Assembly (NCBI RefSeq): GCF_024758505.1
Contig: NZ_CP077970.1
Span: forward strand, 6,634,001 to 6,698,000
Length of the DNA: 64,000 bases
Source of the DNA: Bradyrhizobium arachidis
Lineage (GTDB): Bacteria > Pseudomonadota > Alphaproteobacteria > Rhizobiales > Xanthobacteraceae
Reading direction: 5' to 3'
Positions 8,317 through 19,007 of this stretch are shown piece by piece. Position numbers and translations under genes: made by a program. Each line of letters opens with the position of its first letter. The first letter of the stretch is position 1. Below the pieces are notes generated by a model. The model saw nothing but the letters and a program-made list of their open reading frames with translations, was not told the DNA's origin and did not search any database.

Positions 8317-9293
8317 TTAGACCAGCGGATGATGGCAAGCGACGAGCTGGCGCGGGGCGATTTCGCGCAGTTCCGGCATCTCGGCGCTGCAACGCTGATC
8401 GGCGCGCGGGCAGCGGGTGCGGAAGCGGCAGCCCGAGGGCGGCGCAATCGGCGATGGTGGCTCGCCTGTCGCCACACTTTCCGCGGGCCGCACGTCGGGA
8501 TTGGGGACCGGGATCGCCTCCAACAGCAGCGCCGTGTAGGGATGCGCGGGCTTTGCGAACAATTGCTCCGACGGCCCGACCTCGCACAGCCGGCCGAGAT
8601 ACATCACCGCGACCCGGTCGCTGACGGCTTTGACCACCGCGAGGTCATGCGCGATGAACAGCAGCGTCAGGCCGAACCGCGCCTTCATCTCCTCCAGCAG
8701 ATTGAGGATTTGCGCGCGAATGGAGACGTCCAGCGCCGAGACCGGCTCGTCGCAGACGATGAATTCGGGATTGAGCACCAGCGCACGCGCGATGCAGATG
8801 CGCTGGCACTGGCCGCCGGAAAATTCGTGCGGAAGGCGTCCGACCACGAGATCCGGATCGAGGCCGACCGCGCTCAGCACCTCCCAGACGATCTGTTTGC
8901 GCTTTTCCGCATCCTTGACCCCAGCGATGATCAGGGGCTCGGCGACGATGTCGCCGATGCGCCGGCGCGGATTGAGCGAGGCGATCGGGTCCTGGAAGAT
9001 GAGCTGCACGCGCTGCCGCATCTTGCGCAGGGTCTCGCCCTGCATCGCCGTGAGATCGTGGCCGTCGAACAGCACGCTGCCGGATTTGGGGCGCCGCAAT
9101 TGCAGGACGGCGCGGCCGAGCGTCGACTTGCCGCACCCGGATTCACCGACCAGGCCCAGCGTCTCGCCACGTGCGACCTCAAGGCTGACGCCAGACACGG
9201 CGTGGACGGTCCTGTTGCCGAGACCGTATTCGACGACGAGATCGTCCACCTTCAACAGCGGTTCGTCGGAGGGGTTGCGGGCAGCGAGCTGCA

Positions 9294-9297
<4 letters not shown>
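8317..9297 (-). CDS. Peptide/nickel-type ABC transporter ATP-binding protein (DppF-like)
   Basis: This 326-aa ATPase is the last gene of a five-gene importer operon. Walker A is GESGCGKST near residue 55, the signature is EFSGGQCQRICIARAL, and Walker B ends in VCDEPVSALD. The C-terminal oligopeptide-transporter extension carries the cysteine cluster (FRTRCPRADQRCSAEMP) typical of the OppD/DppF group. ATG 9297 overlaps the preceding stop by four bases, indicating translational coupling. It energises import with its DppD-like partner. Confidence 0.93.
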
Positions 9298-10282
<985 letters not shown>

Positions 10283-10286
<4 letters not shown>

Positions 10287-11152
10287 AGCGCCCCCTGACG
10301 CGGGTCGGTGAGCGCCCGCAAGGTGTCGCCGACCAGATTGAAGGACAGCACCGTGACGAACATCGCGACGGCCGGCAGGAAGGCGAGCCGCGGCGCCATC
10401 TCGAGGCTCTCGCGCCCCTCCCCGATCATGCTGCCCCAGCTCGCCATGGGCGGCGGCACGCCTAATCCGAGGAACGACAGCGAGCCCTCGGCCACGATGG
10501 TGACGGCGACACCGAGCAGGAAGAAGGCGAACAGCGGCAGGAACACATTCGGCAACAGCTCGCGCAGCAGGATGCGCGCATGCGTGGCACCGAGCGCCTC
10601 GGCCGCGATTACGAATTCCCGCCGCGCCAGCGTCAGCGTCGCCGCGCGCGACACCCGCATGAAGGCAGGGATGCCGAGGAAGCCGAGAATGAACGTGAGA
10701 TTCGGAATCGACTGGCCGAGATAGGCGACCACCGCGAGCGCAAAAATCAGCGGCGGAAAGGCGAGCAGCACGTCCATGCTGCCGACCACAAGCGTCTCGA
10801 ACCGGCCGCGGAAATAGCCGGCGAGCAGGCCGAGCGCGCCGCCGACGGTCAGGCCGATCAGCGGCGCACACAGGCCGACCGTGAGCGACACCCGCGCGCC
10901 CCAGATCAGGCGGGACAGCTCGTCGCGGCCGAGCCCGTCGGTGCCGAGCCAATGCTCGGTCGAGATCCAGGCGCGACGCTCCAGCATGTCCATGTCGACA
11001 GGGTTTTGCAGCGGCAAGACCGGCGCGAGGATCGCCACCGCGAAGATGATCACGATCCAGGAGATGGCGAACCAGAACAGAAGTCCGAGCCTGCGCTTGC
11101 GCCGCACCGGCTGTTCGACCTCTTCAGGCAGCGAGAGTTCAAGCGTGGCCAT
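10283..11152 (-). CDS. Peptide/nickel-type ABC transporter permease (DppC-like)
   Basis: The 289-aa inner-membrane protein has about six membrane spans. An N-terminal Arg/Lys-rich segment (PVRRKRRLGLLFWFAISW) precedes span 1, and the conserved LGTDGLGRDELSRLIWGARV region is typical of DppC. The EAA loop is visible (AAEALGATHARILLRELLPN). ATG 11152 overlaps the DppB-like stop by 14 bases; an earlier Met at 11179 is possible but would overlap more. It pairs with the DppB-like permease. Confidence 0.92.
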
Positions 11153-12089
11153 GGCGAATCCTGGGATCGAGGACCGCATAGAGCATGTCGACGATGAAGT
11201 TCATGATCACGAAGCCGGCGGCGACCAGCAGCACCACGCCCTGGAGGATGATGAGGTCGCGGGTGAGGATCGCACCGACCAGCAGACGGCCGATGCCCGG
11301 CAGCGCAAAAATCGATTCCACGATCAGCGCGCCGCCGATCAGACGGCCGATATTGATGCCCGTGATGGTGACGAGTGTCAGCGACGACGGCTTGAGCGCA
11401 TGCACGAACAAAATACGCGCCGGCTTCAGACCCTTGGCCTTCGCCAGCGAAATATAGTCCTCCTGCAAGGTCGCGATCATGTCGGAGCGCAGCACCCGCA
11501 TGATGCCGGGCCATTCCGCGAGCGCCAGCGTAAGCGCGGGCAGGACGAAGAATCGCAGGTTTGCGATGGGGTCTTCCGTCAACGGCACATAGCCCGTGGC
11601 CGGCAGCCAGTGCAGCTCGACCGCGAACAAATAGATCAGGAGGATCGCGGAGAGGAAGGACGGCACCGACAGCATGGCAAAGGCGCTGCCGGTCATGAAG
11701 CGATCGAACGCGCTGCCGGCGCGGGCGGCGCAGGCGATCGCGAGCGGCACGCCGATCACGAGCCCGATGATCTCGGCGAGCAGCATCAGCTCGATCGAAA
11801 CCGGAATCCGCTCGGCGACCGCCTGCAGCACCGTCTGCCCGGTGCGGAACGAGCGGCCGAGATCGCCCTGCACGACCTGGCCGACCCAGCTGAGGTATCG
11901 CCACCACAACGGCTGATCGAGGCCCATGTCATGGCGCAGTGCGGCGACCTTTTCCGGCGTCGCCTGATCACCCAGGATGACATAGGCGAGATCGCCCGGC
12001 AGCAGCGAAGCGATCAGGAACGTGAGCAGCGAGACGGCGAGCAACACCGGCACGAGATAGATGAGCCGCCGAACGATGAAGTTGAGCAT
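11139..12089 (-). CDS. Peptide/nickel-type ABC transporter permease (DppB-like)
   Basis: The 316-aa membrane protein begins MLNFIVRRLIYLVPVLLAVS, the hallmark DppB N-terminus. It has about six spans and an EAA loop (ISLAKAKGLKPARILFVHAL). It follows the binding-protein gene by seven bases and overlaps the DppC-like gene. The two permeases form the translocation channel of this importer. Confidence 0.93.
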   Translation of the reverse strand: MLNFIVRRLIYLVPVLLAVSLLTFLIASLLPGDLAYVILGDQATPEKVAALRHDMGLDQPLWWRYLSWVGQVVQGDLGRSFRTGQTVLQAVAERIPVSIELMLLAEIIGLVIGVPLAIACAARAGSAFDRFMTGSAFAMLSVPSFLSAILLIYLFAVELHWLPATGYVPLTEDPIANLRFFVLPALTLALAEWPGIMRVLRSDMIATLQEDYISLAKAKGLKPARILFVHALKPSSLTLVTITGINIGRLIGGALIVESIFALPGIGRLLVGAILTRDLIILQGVVLLVAAGFVIMNFIVDMLYAVLDPRIRHGHA

Positions 12090-12096
12090 CGCAGGC

Positions 12097-13641
12097 TCAG
12101 TCCAGCCAGACGTTGGAGACGTCCAGCACGCTGTTGTACATCTTCGGCAGGCCCTTCACCCGGCTCGACGAGAGGGCGTAGTAGGTGTTCTGGAAGGTCC
12201 AGAACCAGATCGCCTCCTTGTTGATCAGGCGGCTGACCGCGCAATAGTCCTCACTGCGCTTGTCGATGTCGGCGGTCGACCGCGCGTGATCGAGCAGGCG
12301 GTCGAGCTCCGGATCGGAAAAGTTGGCGAGCGCGACCGGGCTGCCGGTCTTGAAATTGGCGTACATCTGCGGATCGGGATCGGCGAGGTCGACGATGCGC
12401 CACGGCGTCAACTGGAACTGACGCATGAAGGCGCGCGGCACGATGGTGGCCTGATCGATCTGCTCGATCTCCATGTTGGCGCCGACCCGCTTCCAGAACT
12501 GCTGGAGTACCTGGCCGATCATACGTCCGCGCGGCGTCGCGGAGACGATCATCTTGAAGTCGACCGGCTTGCCGTAGTCCTTGAGCAGCGCCTTGGCCTT
12601 CTCGGCATCTTCGGGCAGCGCACCATCGTCCTTGCACTTGACCCAGGAGCCGCTGCCGTAGGGGTTGCTGGCAGGCTTCGCCAGACCGTTGGTGGTCGCC
12701 TGCGACATCTTCTTGCGATCGAGCGCCATCACCAGCGCCTGGCGCACGCGCACGTCGTCGAACGGCGGTGCCTTGGTGTTGAAAGCGTAGACCTGGGCGC
12801 CCGATCCCGTATAGGCGTGCACGGTCAGCTTGGAATCCTTCTGCGCCTTCTGGATGTTGTCGGCGTCATATTCGTCGTCCCAGATGATGTCGGCTTCGCC
12901 CGATTGCAGCGAGGCGAAGCGCGACTGGGCATCCGGCAGCGGCTTCAGGGTGATGCGGTCGAGATAGGGTTTGCCCTTGTCCCAATAGTCCGGATTCTTT
13001 TCCAGGATCATGCGGTCGCCCGCGGTCCAGGATTTCAGGATGTACGGACCGGTGCCGACCGGGTTGCGGTTGTAGTCGTCGCCCTTGGTCTTCCACGCGG
13101 TCGGCGACTGCATCGCGTTGTTGGAGCTCTGGATGGTCACCGTCGCCGGGAAATTCACGGACGGGTCGCTGAAATTATAGACCACCGTGAGATCGTCGGT
13201 CGCCTGCACGCTGATGATGGTGGAGATGTAGAAGGCGCAGCGGCACTTGTTGGCGGGATCCTTCTGGCGGTCGAAATTCTCCTTCACGGCCTGCGCATTG
13301 AACGGCGTGCCGTCGTGGAATCTGACGCCGGGCCGCAGCTTGAAGGTCCAGGTCTTGAAGTCGTCGGAATGCGCCCATGACAGCGCAAGTTTCGGCTTCA
13401 ACTCGCCCTTCTCGTCGAGCGCGACAAGCGTGTCGAAGATCGCGGCGGCCGCCGTGAAACCCGAGGAGTCGTAGACGCCGACCTTGAGCGGATCGAAGCC
13501 GGGAATATCCAGTTCCTGGCCGACGGTAATGCTGCCGCCCGATTTCTGGGCTTGCGCGGGCTGGGCCAGCGTCCCAAGCGCAAATGCCGTCACAAGGAAA
13601 ATCGGCGCAAGCCCGCGCGCTGCGGCAGCCGCGTTCGTCAT
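12097..13641 (-). CDS. ABC transporter substrate-binding protein, family 5 (peptide/nickel type)
   Basis: The 514-aa periplasmic binding protein has a signal peptide (about residues 1-31, ending AQPAQA). The body is an SBP_bac_5 domain with motifs such as LALSWAHSDDFKTWTFKLRP and VRQALVMALDRKKM. GGGAGG precedes ATG 13641 at good spacing, and this is the first gene of the five-gene importer. The ligand could be a peptide, an opine or another small solute. The CoA-transferase gene 140 bp upstream hints at an organic acid, but only weakly. Confidence 0.92.
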   Translation of the reverse strand: MTNAAAAARGLAPIFLVTAFALGTLAQPAQAQKSGGSITVGQELDIPGFDPLKVGVYDSSGFTAAAAIFDTLVALDEKGELKPKLALSWAHSDDFKTWTFKLRPGVRFHDGTPFNAQAVKENFDRQKDPANKCRCAFYISTIISVQATDDLTVVYNFSDPSVNFPATVTIQSSNNAMQSPTAWKTKGDDYNRNPVGTGPYILKSWTAGDRMILEKNPDYWDKGKPYLDRITLKPLPDAQSRFASLQSGEADIIWDDEYDADNIQKAQKDSKLTVHAYTGSGAQVYAFNTKAPPFDDVRVRQALVMALDRKKMSQATTNGLAKPASNPYGSGSWVKCKDDGALPEDAEKAKALLKDYGKPVDFKMIVSATPRGRMIGQVLQQFWKRVGANMEIEQIDQATIVPRAFMRQFQLTPWRIVDLADPDPQMYANFKTGSPVALANFSDPELDRLLDHARSTADIDKRSEDYCAVSRLINKEAIWFWTFQNTYYALSSSRVKGLPKMYNSVLDVSNVWLD

Positions 13642-13781
13642 GGTGTCCTCCCAAAGTCTCTCGTCCGATGTTTCGGATCGCTTGTGACTTGGTCGAGATT
13701 GGCGAGATTCACCGGCGACGGCAAGAGGAACGCGCGCGCGAGTTGAATCGCCGCACGTCTCGTCCGCTGTGCGGAATAAAG

Positions 13782-14975
13782 CTAGCTCGAGGCAGCGGCC
13801 TTGTTCGATGTTCCTTCGGCCTCACCAAGACCCGCCTCACGCAAAAACTCCTGCGTGTGCTCGCCGAGCACGGACATGTGCTTGCCAGCGCTCACATCGG
13901 CGCCCGACATCCGGAACGGCAGATTCAGCACCTGGAACGTGCCACCCTCGTCCGTCACGTCGGTGAGCGCCCGACGATGCGTCAATTGCGGATCGGCCAA
14001 CGCTTCGGCGACGGTGCGGTAAGCCGACGCCGGCACGCCCTCTGCATCGAGCGCCGCGAGACATTCCTTGGTCGTCAGCGGACGCGACCAGGCTTCGACC
14101 CCGTCCATCATGTCGCCCCAGTTCGCGCGCCGCACGCCATAGGTGACGAAGCGCGGATCGGAGATCCATTCGGGGCGCTTGATCGCCTTCATCAGGTTCT
14201 GAAAGCTCTTCTCGCTGGAGATGGTGATCATGACATAGCCGTCCGCCGTCTCGGTCGGGCCGAACATCGGCCGCGGCGGCGGCTCAACCTCGAACTGGGC
14301 CGTCTGCAACTCGACCACCGTCAGCGTCAGCATCGATTCCAGCATGGAGACGTCGATGTGCTGGCCGAGGCCGGTGACCGAGCGCTGATAGAGCGCCGAT
14401 GCAATCGCGCCAAAGCCATAAGTGCCGGTGACGACGTCAGCGTGGTAGATGCCGCAATAGTCCGGACGGTTGCGGCCGGGCTGATGGGCGAGATGCGCCA
14501 TGTCATAGCCGGAGGCCGCGTGGATCACCGGCGCGTAGGCCGGCAGCTCTGCCGATGGACCCGTCTGACCGTAACCGGAGATCGAGCAATAGATCAGCCG
14601 GGGATTGAGCGGACGCAAGCTGTCGTAGTCGAGCCGCAGCCGGTGCATCACGCCGGGGCGAAAGTTCTCGACCAGGATATCCGATGTCGCAACCAACCGG
14701 CGGATCGCCTCATTGCCTTCTTCCGATTTCAGGTCGAGCACCATGCTCTTCTTGCCGACATTGAGCTGGCCGAACACGGTGCTGCAGCCGTGGCGGAGCG
14801 GCGGCCTGGTCCGCATGGTCTCGCCGCCGTCGGTCTCGATCTTGATCACCTCCGCGCCCATGTCGGCGAGCATCCGCGAACAATGGGGGCCGGCGATGGT
14901 GGTCGAAAAATCCAGCACGCGCAGGCCGGCAAAGGCCTTTGTCGTCGCGCCCTCATGCTTATCTGCTAGCTCCAT
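13782..14975 (-). CDS. Class III (CaiB/BaiF) acyl-CoA transferase
   Basis: The 397-aa enzyme moves CoA between carboxylic acids through an aspartyl-CoA intermediate. Family motifs are visible: AFAGLRVLDFSTTIAGPHCS near the N-terminus, MLADMGAEVIKIE, LRLDYDSLRPLNPRLIYCSI and GYGQTGP. The frame is open to 15344, but domain similarity starts near ATG 14975. It is co-directional with the peptide-type importer and may share its role or transcript. It is divergent from glgA. The acyl substrate is unknown. Confidence 0.9.
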   Translation of the reverse strand: MELADKHEGATTKAFAGLRVLDFSTTIAGPHCSRMLADMGAEVIKIETDGGETMRTRPPLRHGCSTVFGQLNVGKKSMVLDLKSEEGNEAIRRLVATSDILVENFRPGVMHRLRLDYDSLRPLNPRLIYCSISGYGQTGPSAELPAYAPVIHAASGYDMAHLAHQPGRNRPDYCGIYHADVVTGTYGFGAIASALYQRSVTGLGQHIDVSMLESMLTLTVVELQTAQFEVEPPPRPMFGPTETADGYVMITISSEKSFQNLMKAIKRPEWISDPRFVTYGVRRANWGDMMDGVEAWSRPLTTKECLAALDAEGVPASAYRTVAEALADPQLTHRRALTDVTDEGGTFQVLNLPFRMSGADVSAGKHMSVLGEHTQEFLREAGLGEAEGTSNKAAASS

Positions 14976-15100
14976 CCCTGACCTTGTCCTCGGCGTCCGT
15001 TTTGGAACCACGCCTGTTGTGGCCTCTTGATGCGCCGACCCTAGAGGGCGGCGGCCTGGCAGGAAAGTCTTTACCTGGACGGGAGCGTCCGCAGGGATGG

Positions 15101-15172
15101 CTTGGAATTGCATGCCTTGGAATTGGATGCCTTGAAATCGGTGTCTTGGAATCGGTGTCTTGGAATTCGCAG
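15101..15172. repeat. Short degenerate tandem repeat upstream of glgA
   Basis: About five units of 14-15 bp run head to tail. The first two are variants of CTTGGAATTGGATGC, the next two of CTTGGAATCGGTGT, and the last of CTTGGAATTCGCAGG. It lies in the 253-bp gap between the divergent CoA-transferase and glgA genes, so it overlaps their promoter region. Confidence 0.8.
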
Positions 15173-15228
15173 GCAACTGGACCCGATCTTGCATAGCAGC
15201 AATCGGGCTCGGCAGAGGGCGGCCGTTC

Positions 15229-16644
15229 TTGAGGGTCTTATTTGTCACGACGGAAATGGACGACTTTGTCCGCGTGGGCGGACTAGGCGCCGTTTCTGCT
15301 GCGCTTCCCCGCGCGCTCCGTCCCTTCGCCGATATCCGGATCATGTTGCCCGGCTATCGCGACATCATCGAACAACTCACGCATCTTCAAATCGTTGGCC
15401 GCTGTCCGGCATTCGCGGAGATGCCGGCCTGCACACTGGGCCGGGCCGCCACCCGCGACGGCCTGCCGGTCTATGTGCTGCTGTGCTCGCAGCTCTACGA
15501 CCGTCCCGGCAATCCCTATGGCGACGAGTCCGGACGCGACTGGCCCGACAACGACATCCGCTTCGCGCGCTTTGCGTCAGCGGCTGCCGAGCTTGCCATG
15601 GGCAGCCTGGACAAAAATTGGGCAGCAGACCTGATCCATGCCAATGACTGGCAGGCTTCGCTCGTGCCGGCCTACCTCGCCTGGCGCGGCGCAAAGTTGC
15701 CGTCGATCCTGACCATCCACAATCTCGCCTATCAGGGCCTCTTCCCGAAGGAGTCGCTACGGCGGATCGGCGCACCGGAGAGCTCATTCCACATAGACGG
15801 GACCGAGTTCTACGACCAGCTCTCCTTCCTCAAGGCCGGGCTGGTCTATGCCTCGCATCTCACCACCGTCAGCGGCACCTATGCCCGCGAGATCACCACG
15901 GAGGAATTCGGCTGCGGCCTCGAAGGCCTGTTGCGCGTGCGCTCCGACGCATCCGAGCTCACCGGCATCTTGAACGGCATCGACGAGAGCTGGGATCCGC
16001 GTTCCTGCGCACAGCTCGCGCAACAGTTTGGCGCCGGCGATTGGGTCGGCAAGCGCGCGAACGCCGATTATGTGCGCAAGCAGTTCGGGCTCGCAGTGTC
16101 ACGCGGGCCGATATTCGGCATCGTCGCCCGCCTCGTGCATCAAAAGGGCATCGATCTTGTCCTGTCGGCGGCCGACGAGATTCTGGACGCTGGCGGACAG
16201 ATCGTGGTCACCGGCTCCGGCGAGCCGGCGCTGGAGCAGGCGCTGATCGACGCGCATCGCAGGCGGCCGGATGCCATCGGCGTTGCGATCGGCTTCAACG
16301 AGGCCCAGGCGCGGCGCATCTTCGCGGGCAGCGATTTTACGCTGATGCCGTCGCGCTTCGAGCCGTGCGGGTTGAGCCAGATGTATGCGCAGCGGTTCGG
16401 CTCGCTGCCGATCGGCCATCAGACCGGCGGATTGGCCGAAACCATCACCGACGGCGAGACCGGCTTCCTGTTCACCCAGCCGTCGCGGGACTCGCTGCTC
16501 GGCGGCATCCGCCGCGCATTCTCGACCTTCATCGCACAGGACCGCCTCGACTCGATGCGCCGCAGCGCCATGGCGCGGTCGTTCAGCTGGACCATTTCAG
16601 CGTCCTGCTACAGCGCACTGTATCGGAAAATCGCGTCGGCGTGA
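15229..16644 (+). CDS. glgA: Glycogen synthase (GT5, ADP-glucose type)
   Basis: The 471-aa starch/glycogen synthase elongates alpha-1,4-glucan from ADP-glucose in the cytoplasm. The N-terminal GT5 domain begins LRVLFVTTEMDDFVRVGGLG; a Val-Gly-Gly-Leu loop replaces the common KVGGLAD. The C-terminal GT-B domain has GIVARLVHQKGIDLVL and the SRFEPCGLSQMYAQRFGSLP acceptor motif. Similarity starts at a TTG at 15229, after AGAGGG, so this is the likely start; an in-frame ATG at 15160 would add 23 unlike residues. No other glg gene is adjacent, but a debranching-type enzyme lies at 38-40 kb. Confidence 0.9.
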   Translation: MRVLFVTTEMDDFVRVGGLGAVSAALPRALRPFADIRIMLPGYRDIIEQLTHLQIVGRCPAFAEMPACTLGRAATRDGLPVYVLLCSQLYDRPGNPYGDESGRDWPDNDIRFARFASAAAELAMGSLDKNWAADLIHANDWQASLVPAYLAWRGAKLPSILTIHNLAYQGLFPKESLRRIGAPESSFHIDGTEFYDQLSFLKAGLVYASHLTTVSGTYAREITTEEFGCGLEGLLRVRSDASELTGILNGIDESWDPRSCAQLAQQFGAGDWVGKRANADYVRKQFGLAVSRGPIFGIVARLVHQKGIDLVLSAADEILDAGGQIVVTGSGEPALEQALIDAHRRRPDAIGVAIGFNEAQARRIFAGSDFTLMPSRFEPCGLSQMYAQRFGSLPIGHQTGGLAETITDGETGFLFTQPSRDSLLGGIRRAFSTFIAQDRLDSMRRSAMARSFSWTISASCYSALYRKIASA

Positions 16645-16668
16645 GGCGGCTGAGCCCGTCACGACGGG

Positions 16669-17607
16669 TCATCCAATCGAAGACCGTCCGATCCAGGCCT
16701 TGTTGAGACATCGCGTCATCCAGCCGGGCTGCGGCCTGCCCTGGAGTCGCGCCTGCGCTTCCTGATAGGGACCGACATAACGCAGCCGATCAGGCAATCG
16801 GGGATACACGCGTCGTATCCATGTGAGCGCGCGGTCCGCCGCTCTGTCGTCGGCTTCGTCACAATCCAACCCAAAACCCGCGACCAGTTGCTTCGGCAAC
16901 ATCCGGGCCGTCAGCGCCTGGTACCATTTGGGCGGACGCAGCCAGGGCCGTCCGACGCCCCCGAGAATTTGTCCAGACACCTCGCGCGCCGCGGTGCCGA
17001 CGGTCAAAACATCCGAGCGGACCATGGCTTCAGTGTACGCGCGAAATGATTGCCAATCCGCCGGCAGGTCGCCCGGGGTCAGCCCGAACATTGCTGCAAA
17101 AAGCCGGGATTCGGCCCAGTATCGCTCGCGATCGTCGGTCGAGAGCGGCGGAAAGACGAGATCGTGCGCCATCGCCGCGCTCTCGACGAGAGTGGCGTGA
17201 ACCCAACGCAGCGCCGCGGCTTCGTTGGCACAATAGCGCGAATTCGCTTCAAACGACCCGATGGCGTCCGGCAAGCGGCCGACGATCGTGGCGTGACGCC
17301 GATGCAGCTTGCGGGAAGCCGTCAGCGCCTGATCGAGCGAGCCGAATACCATCGTAAACATGACGTCGAAGGTTCGATGGAAGCGACCGATCGGATCAGC
17401 GAGCGTCCTGGAGTGCTCGGCGATGGCCGTAGCGACCCACGGATGCGCCAGTTGAAGCAGCAGCGCGCGGCCGGCTCCGAGAAAAATCACGGCCTCTCGG
17501 TCAATTCGCCAGGTCAGCGAGGTCGGTCCAAAAATACCCGCCGTCGATCCAGCTGCCTTGCTCCTAATATGATCGAGTGCAGTCTCCAGGTCATTCTCGG
17601 AAATCAC
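16669..17607 (-). CDS. Oxygenase MpaB-family protein (DUF2236)
   Basis: The 312-aa protein matches the DUF2236/MpaB/latex-clearing-protein group, which bind heme and act as oxygenases. Typical features are WRIDREAVIFLGAGRALLLQ, LAHPWVATAIAEHS (conserved His), RFHRTFDVMFTMVFGS and the YCANEAAALRWVHATLVESA segment. No signal peptide is seen. It is convergent with glgA, separated by 24 bp. The substrate is unknown. Confidence 0.85.
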   Translation of the reverse strand: MISENDLETALDHIRSKAAGSTAGIFGPTSLTWRIDREAVIFLGAGRALLLQLAHPWVATAIAEHSRTLADPIGRFHRTFDVMFTMVFGSLDQALTASRKLHRRHATIVGRLPDAIGSFEANSRYCANEAAALRWVHATLVESAAMAHDLVFPPLSTDDRERYWAESRLFAAMFGLTPGDLPADWQSFRAYTEAMVRSDVLTVGTAAREVSGQILGGVGRPWLRPPKWYQALTARMLPKQLVAGFGLDCDEADDRAADRALTWIRRVYPRLPDRLRYVGPYQEAQARLQGRPQPGWMTRCLNKAWIGRSSIG

Positions 17608-17673
17608 TTTACAACATCCGCTTGGGCCAATTGCGAAGATCCCGCGGATGAGCCGATGCTGGACTCCGCCGCG

Positions 17674-18825
17674 CTACTCCGCTGCGACTGGCAGGATATC
17701 AGGATTATCGTGCAGCACCACGCCGGAGAGCGGGTCGAACTCGCCTTCCCACGGCTTGCGTGCCAGCACGGACCGGGTGTGGGCGTAGCCGGCGTCCCAG
17801 CGCCGCATGATGCCGGAGGGGCTGAAGTCGATATCCTTGGTGTGGGTCTCGCGGTCGAGCTGCGGAGCAAGCAGCCGCACCACATGCATGCGCGTCGGGC
17901 AGCCATAGCTCATCAACTCGCGCACCGCCGGATTGCTCCGCTCGCTCTCGGGAAGCCGTGCCGCCAACTGGTTGATGACGTGACGCAGGCGATGCGCCTG
18001 CTGCTGGCGCGCGATCTGGCTCGCGATGCGGCTGGAATACTGCACGTCCTTGTGGCGGTTCAGCACCTCCGCCATCGTGGTCGGTTCGCTGCCGACGGGA
18101 TTCCAGAGATGCACGGCGAAGATCAGCGAATTCTTACGCGGATTGTCATCGAACACCGCCTCGGTCGGCGTGTTGGAGAGAATGCCGCCGTCCCAATAAA
18201 GCTCGCCGTCGATACGCACGGCCGGAAACGCCGGCGGCAGCGCGCCGGAAGCCATGACGTGCTTCACCGTCAATTCGCCGTCGCGACTGTCGAAATAGCG
18301 CATCTGGCTGGTGCGCACATGCGCGGCGCCGACGGTGAGCCGCGGCGTGCAGCGATTGACGAGGTTGAAGTCGACGAGCTCGTTCAGCGTTTTCTCTAGC
18401 GGCGCAGTGGAATAGAAGCCCGCGTGATCGGCGCCGAGCGGAAAGGAATCGCCGGCATGCGCCAGCGGGTTGGGCCTGAAGAAGCCGGGAATGCCGTTGG
18501 TGACAGTCGACCAATAGCTGAGTTTTTCGTTGAAGCCGGGAAATGCGGTGCGCAAGTCCCAGATCGGATTCTGCTCCATCCGTTTCCAAAACTCTCTCAG
18601 GCGCGCGAGCCGGTCCCGCGGCTCGTTGCCCGCGATCAGGCTCGCATTGATGGCGCCGATCGAGGTTCCGATGATCCAGTCCGGCTCGATGCCGGCTTCG
18701 TGCAGCGCCTGGTAGACGCCGGCCTGGTAGGAGCCGAGCGCGCCGCCGCCCTGCAGCACCAGCACGACCTGGCCCGGCAGGTCTTTTGACCTGATCTTTT
18801 GCGTATTGCCCTGCATGCCGTTCAT
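17674..18825 (-). CDS. Patatin-like phospholipase with DUF3734-like C-terminus
   Basis: The 383-aa acyl hydrolase has the patatin Gly-rich oxyanion segment (QGGGALGSYQAGVYQAL), the nucleophile elbow GTSIGAINA and the Asp motif YWDGGILSN; these form the Ser-Asp dyad. The last about 120 residues (RIASQIARQQQAHRLRHVIN onward) resemble the DUF3734 extension common in soil proteobacteria. ATG 18825 has GGGAG at good spacing. It probably cleaves membrane or storage lipids. It is divergent from a LysR gene at 19008. Confidence 0.9.
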   Translation of the reverse strand: MNGMQGNTQKIRSKDLPGQVVLVLQGGGALGSYQAGVYQALHEAGIEPDWIIGTSIGAINASLIAGNEPRDRLARLREFWKRMEQNPIWDLRTAFPGFNEKLSYWSTVTNGIPGFFRPNPLAHAGDSFPLGADHAGFYSTAPLEKTLNELVDFNLVNRCTPRLTVGAAHVRTSQMRYFDSRDGELTVKHVMASGALPPAFPAVRIDGELYWDGGILSNTPTEAVFDDNPRKNSLIFAVHLWNPVGSEPTTMAEVLNRHKDVQYSSRIASQIARQQQAHRLRHVINQLAARLPESERSNPAVRELMSYGCPTRMHVVRLLAPQLDRETHTKDIDFSPSGIMRRWDAGYAHTRSVLARKPWEGEFDPLSGVVLHDNPDILPVAAE

Positions 18826-19007
18826 GTCTCGCTCCCGTCGAGCCTGTCTTTTCCCGAACCCTGGGGTTTCGCCAACTCTGAGCAATGGCCCGTCCGAACG
18901 GAAATGCCGGCTGGCTTCCGAAACGATACGCGCCCGCTATTGCGGTCGGGATGTCATTCCCCGCCCCGATCGGCTAGGTTCCGGCCAATCCTGCCGGGAG
19001 CCGATCC

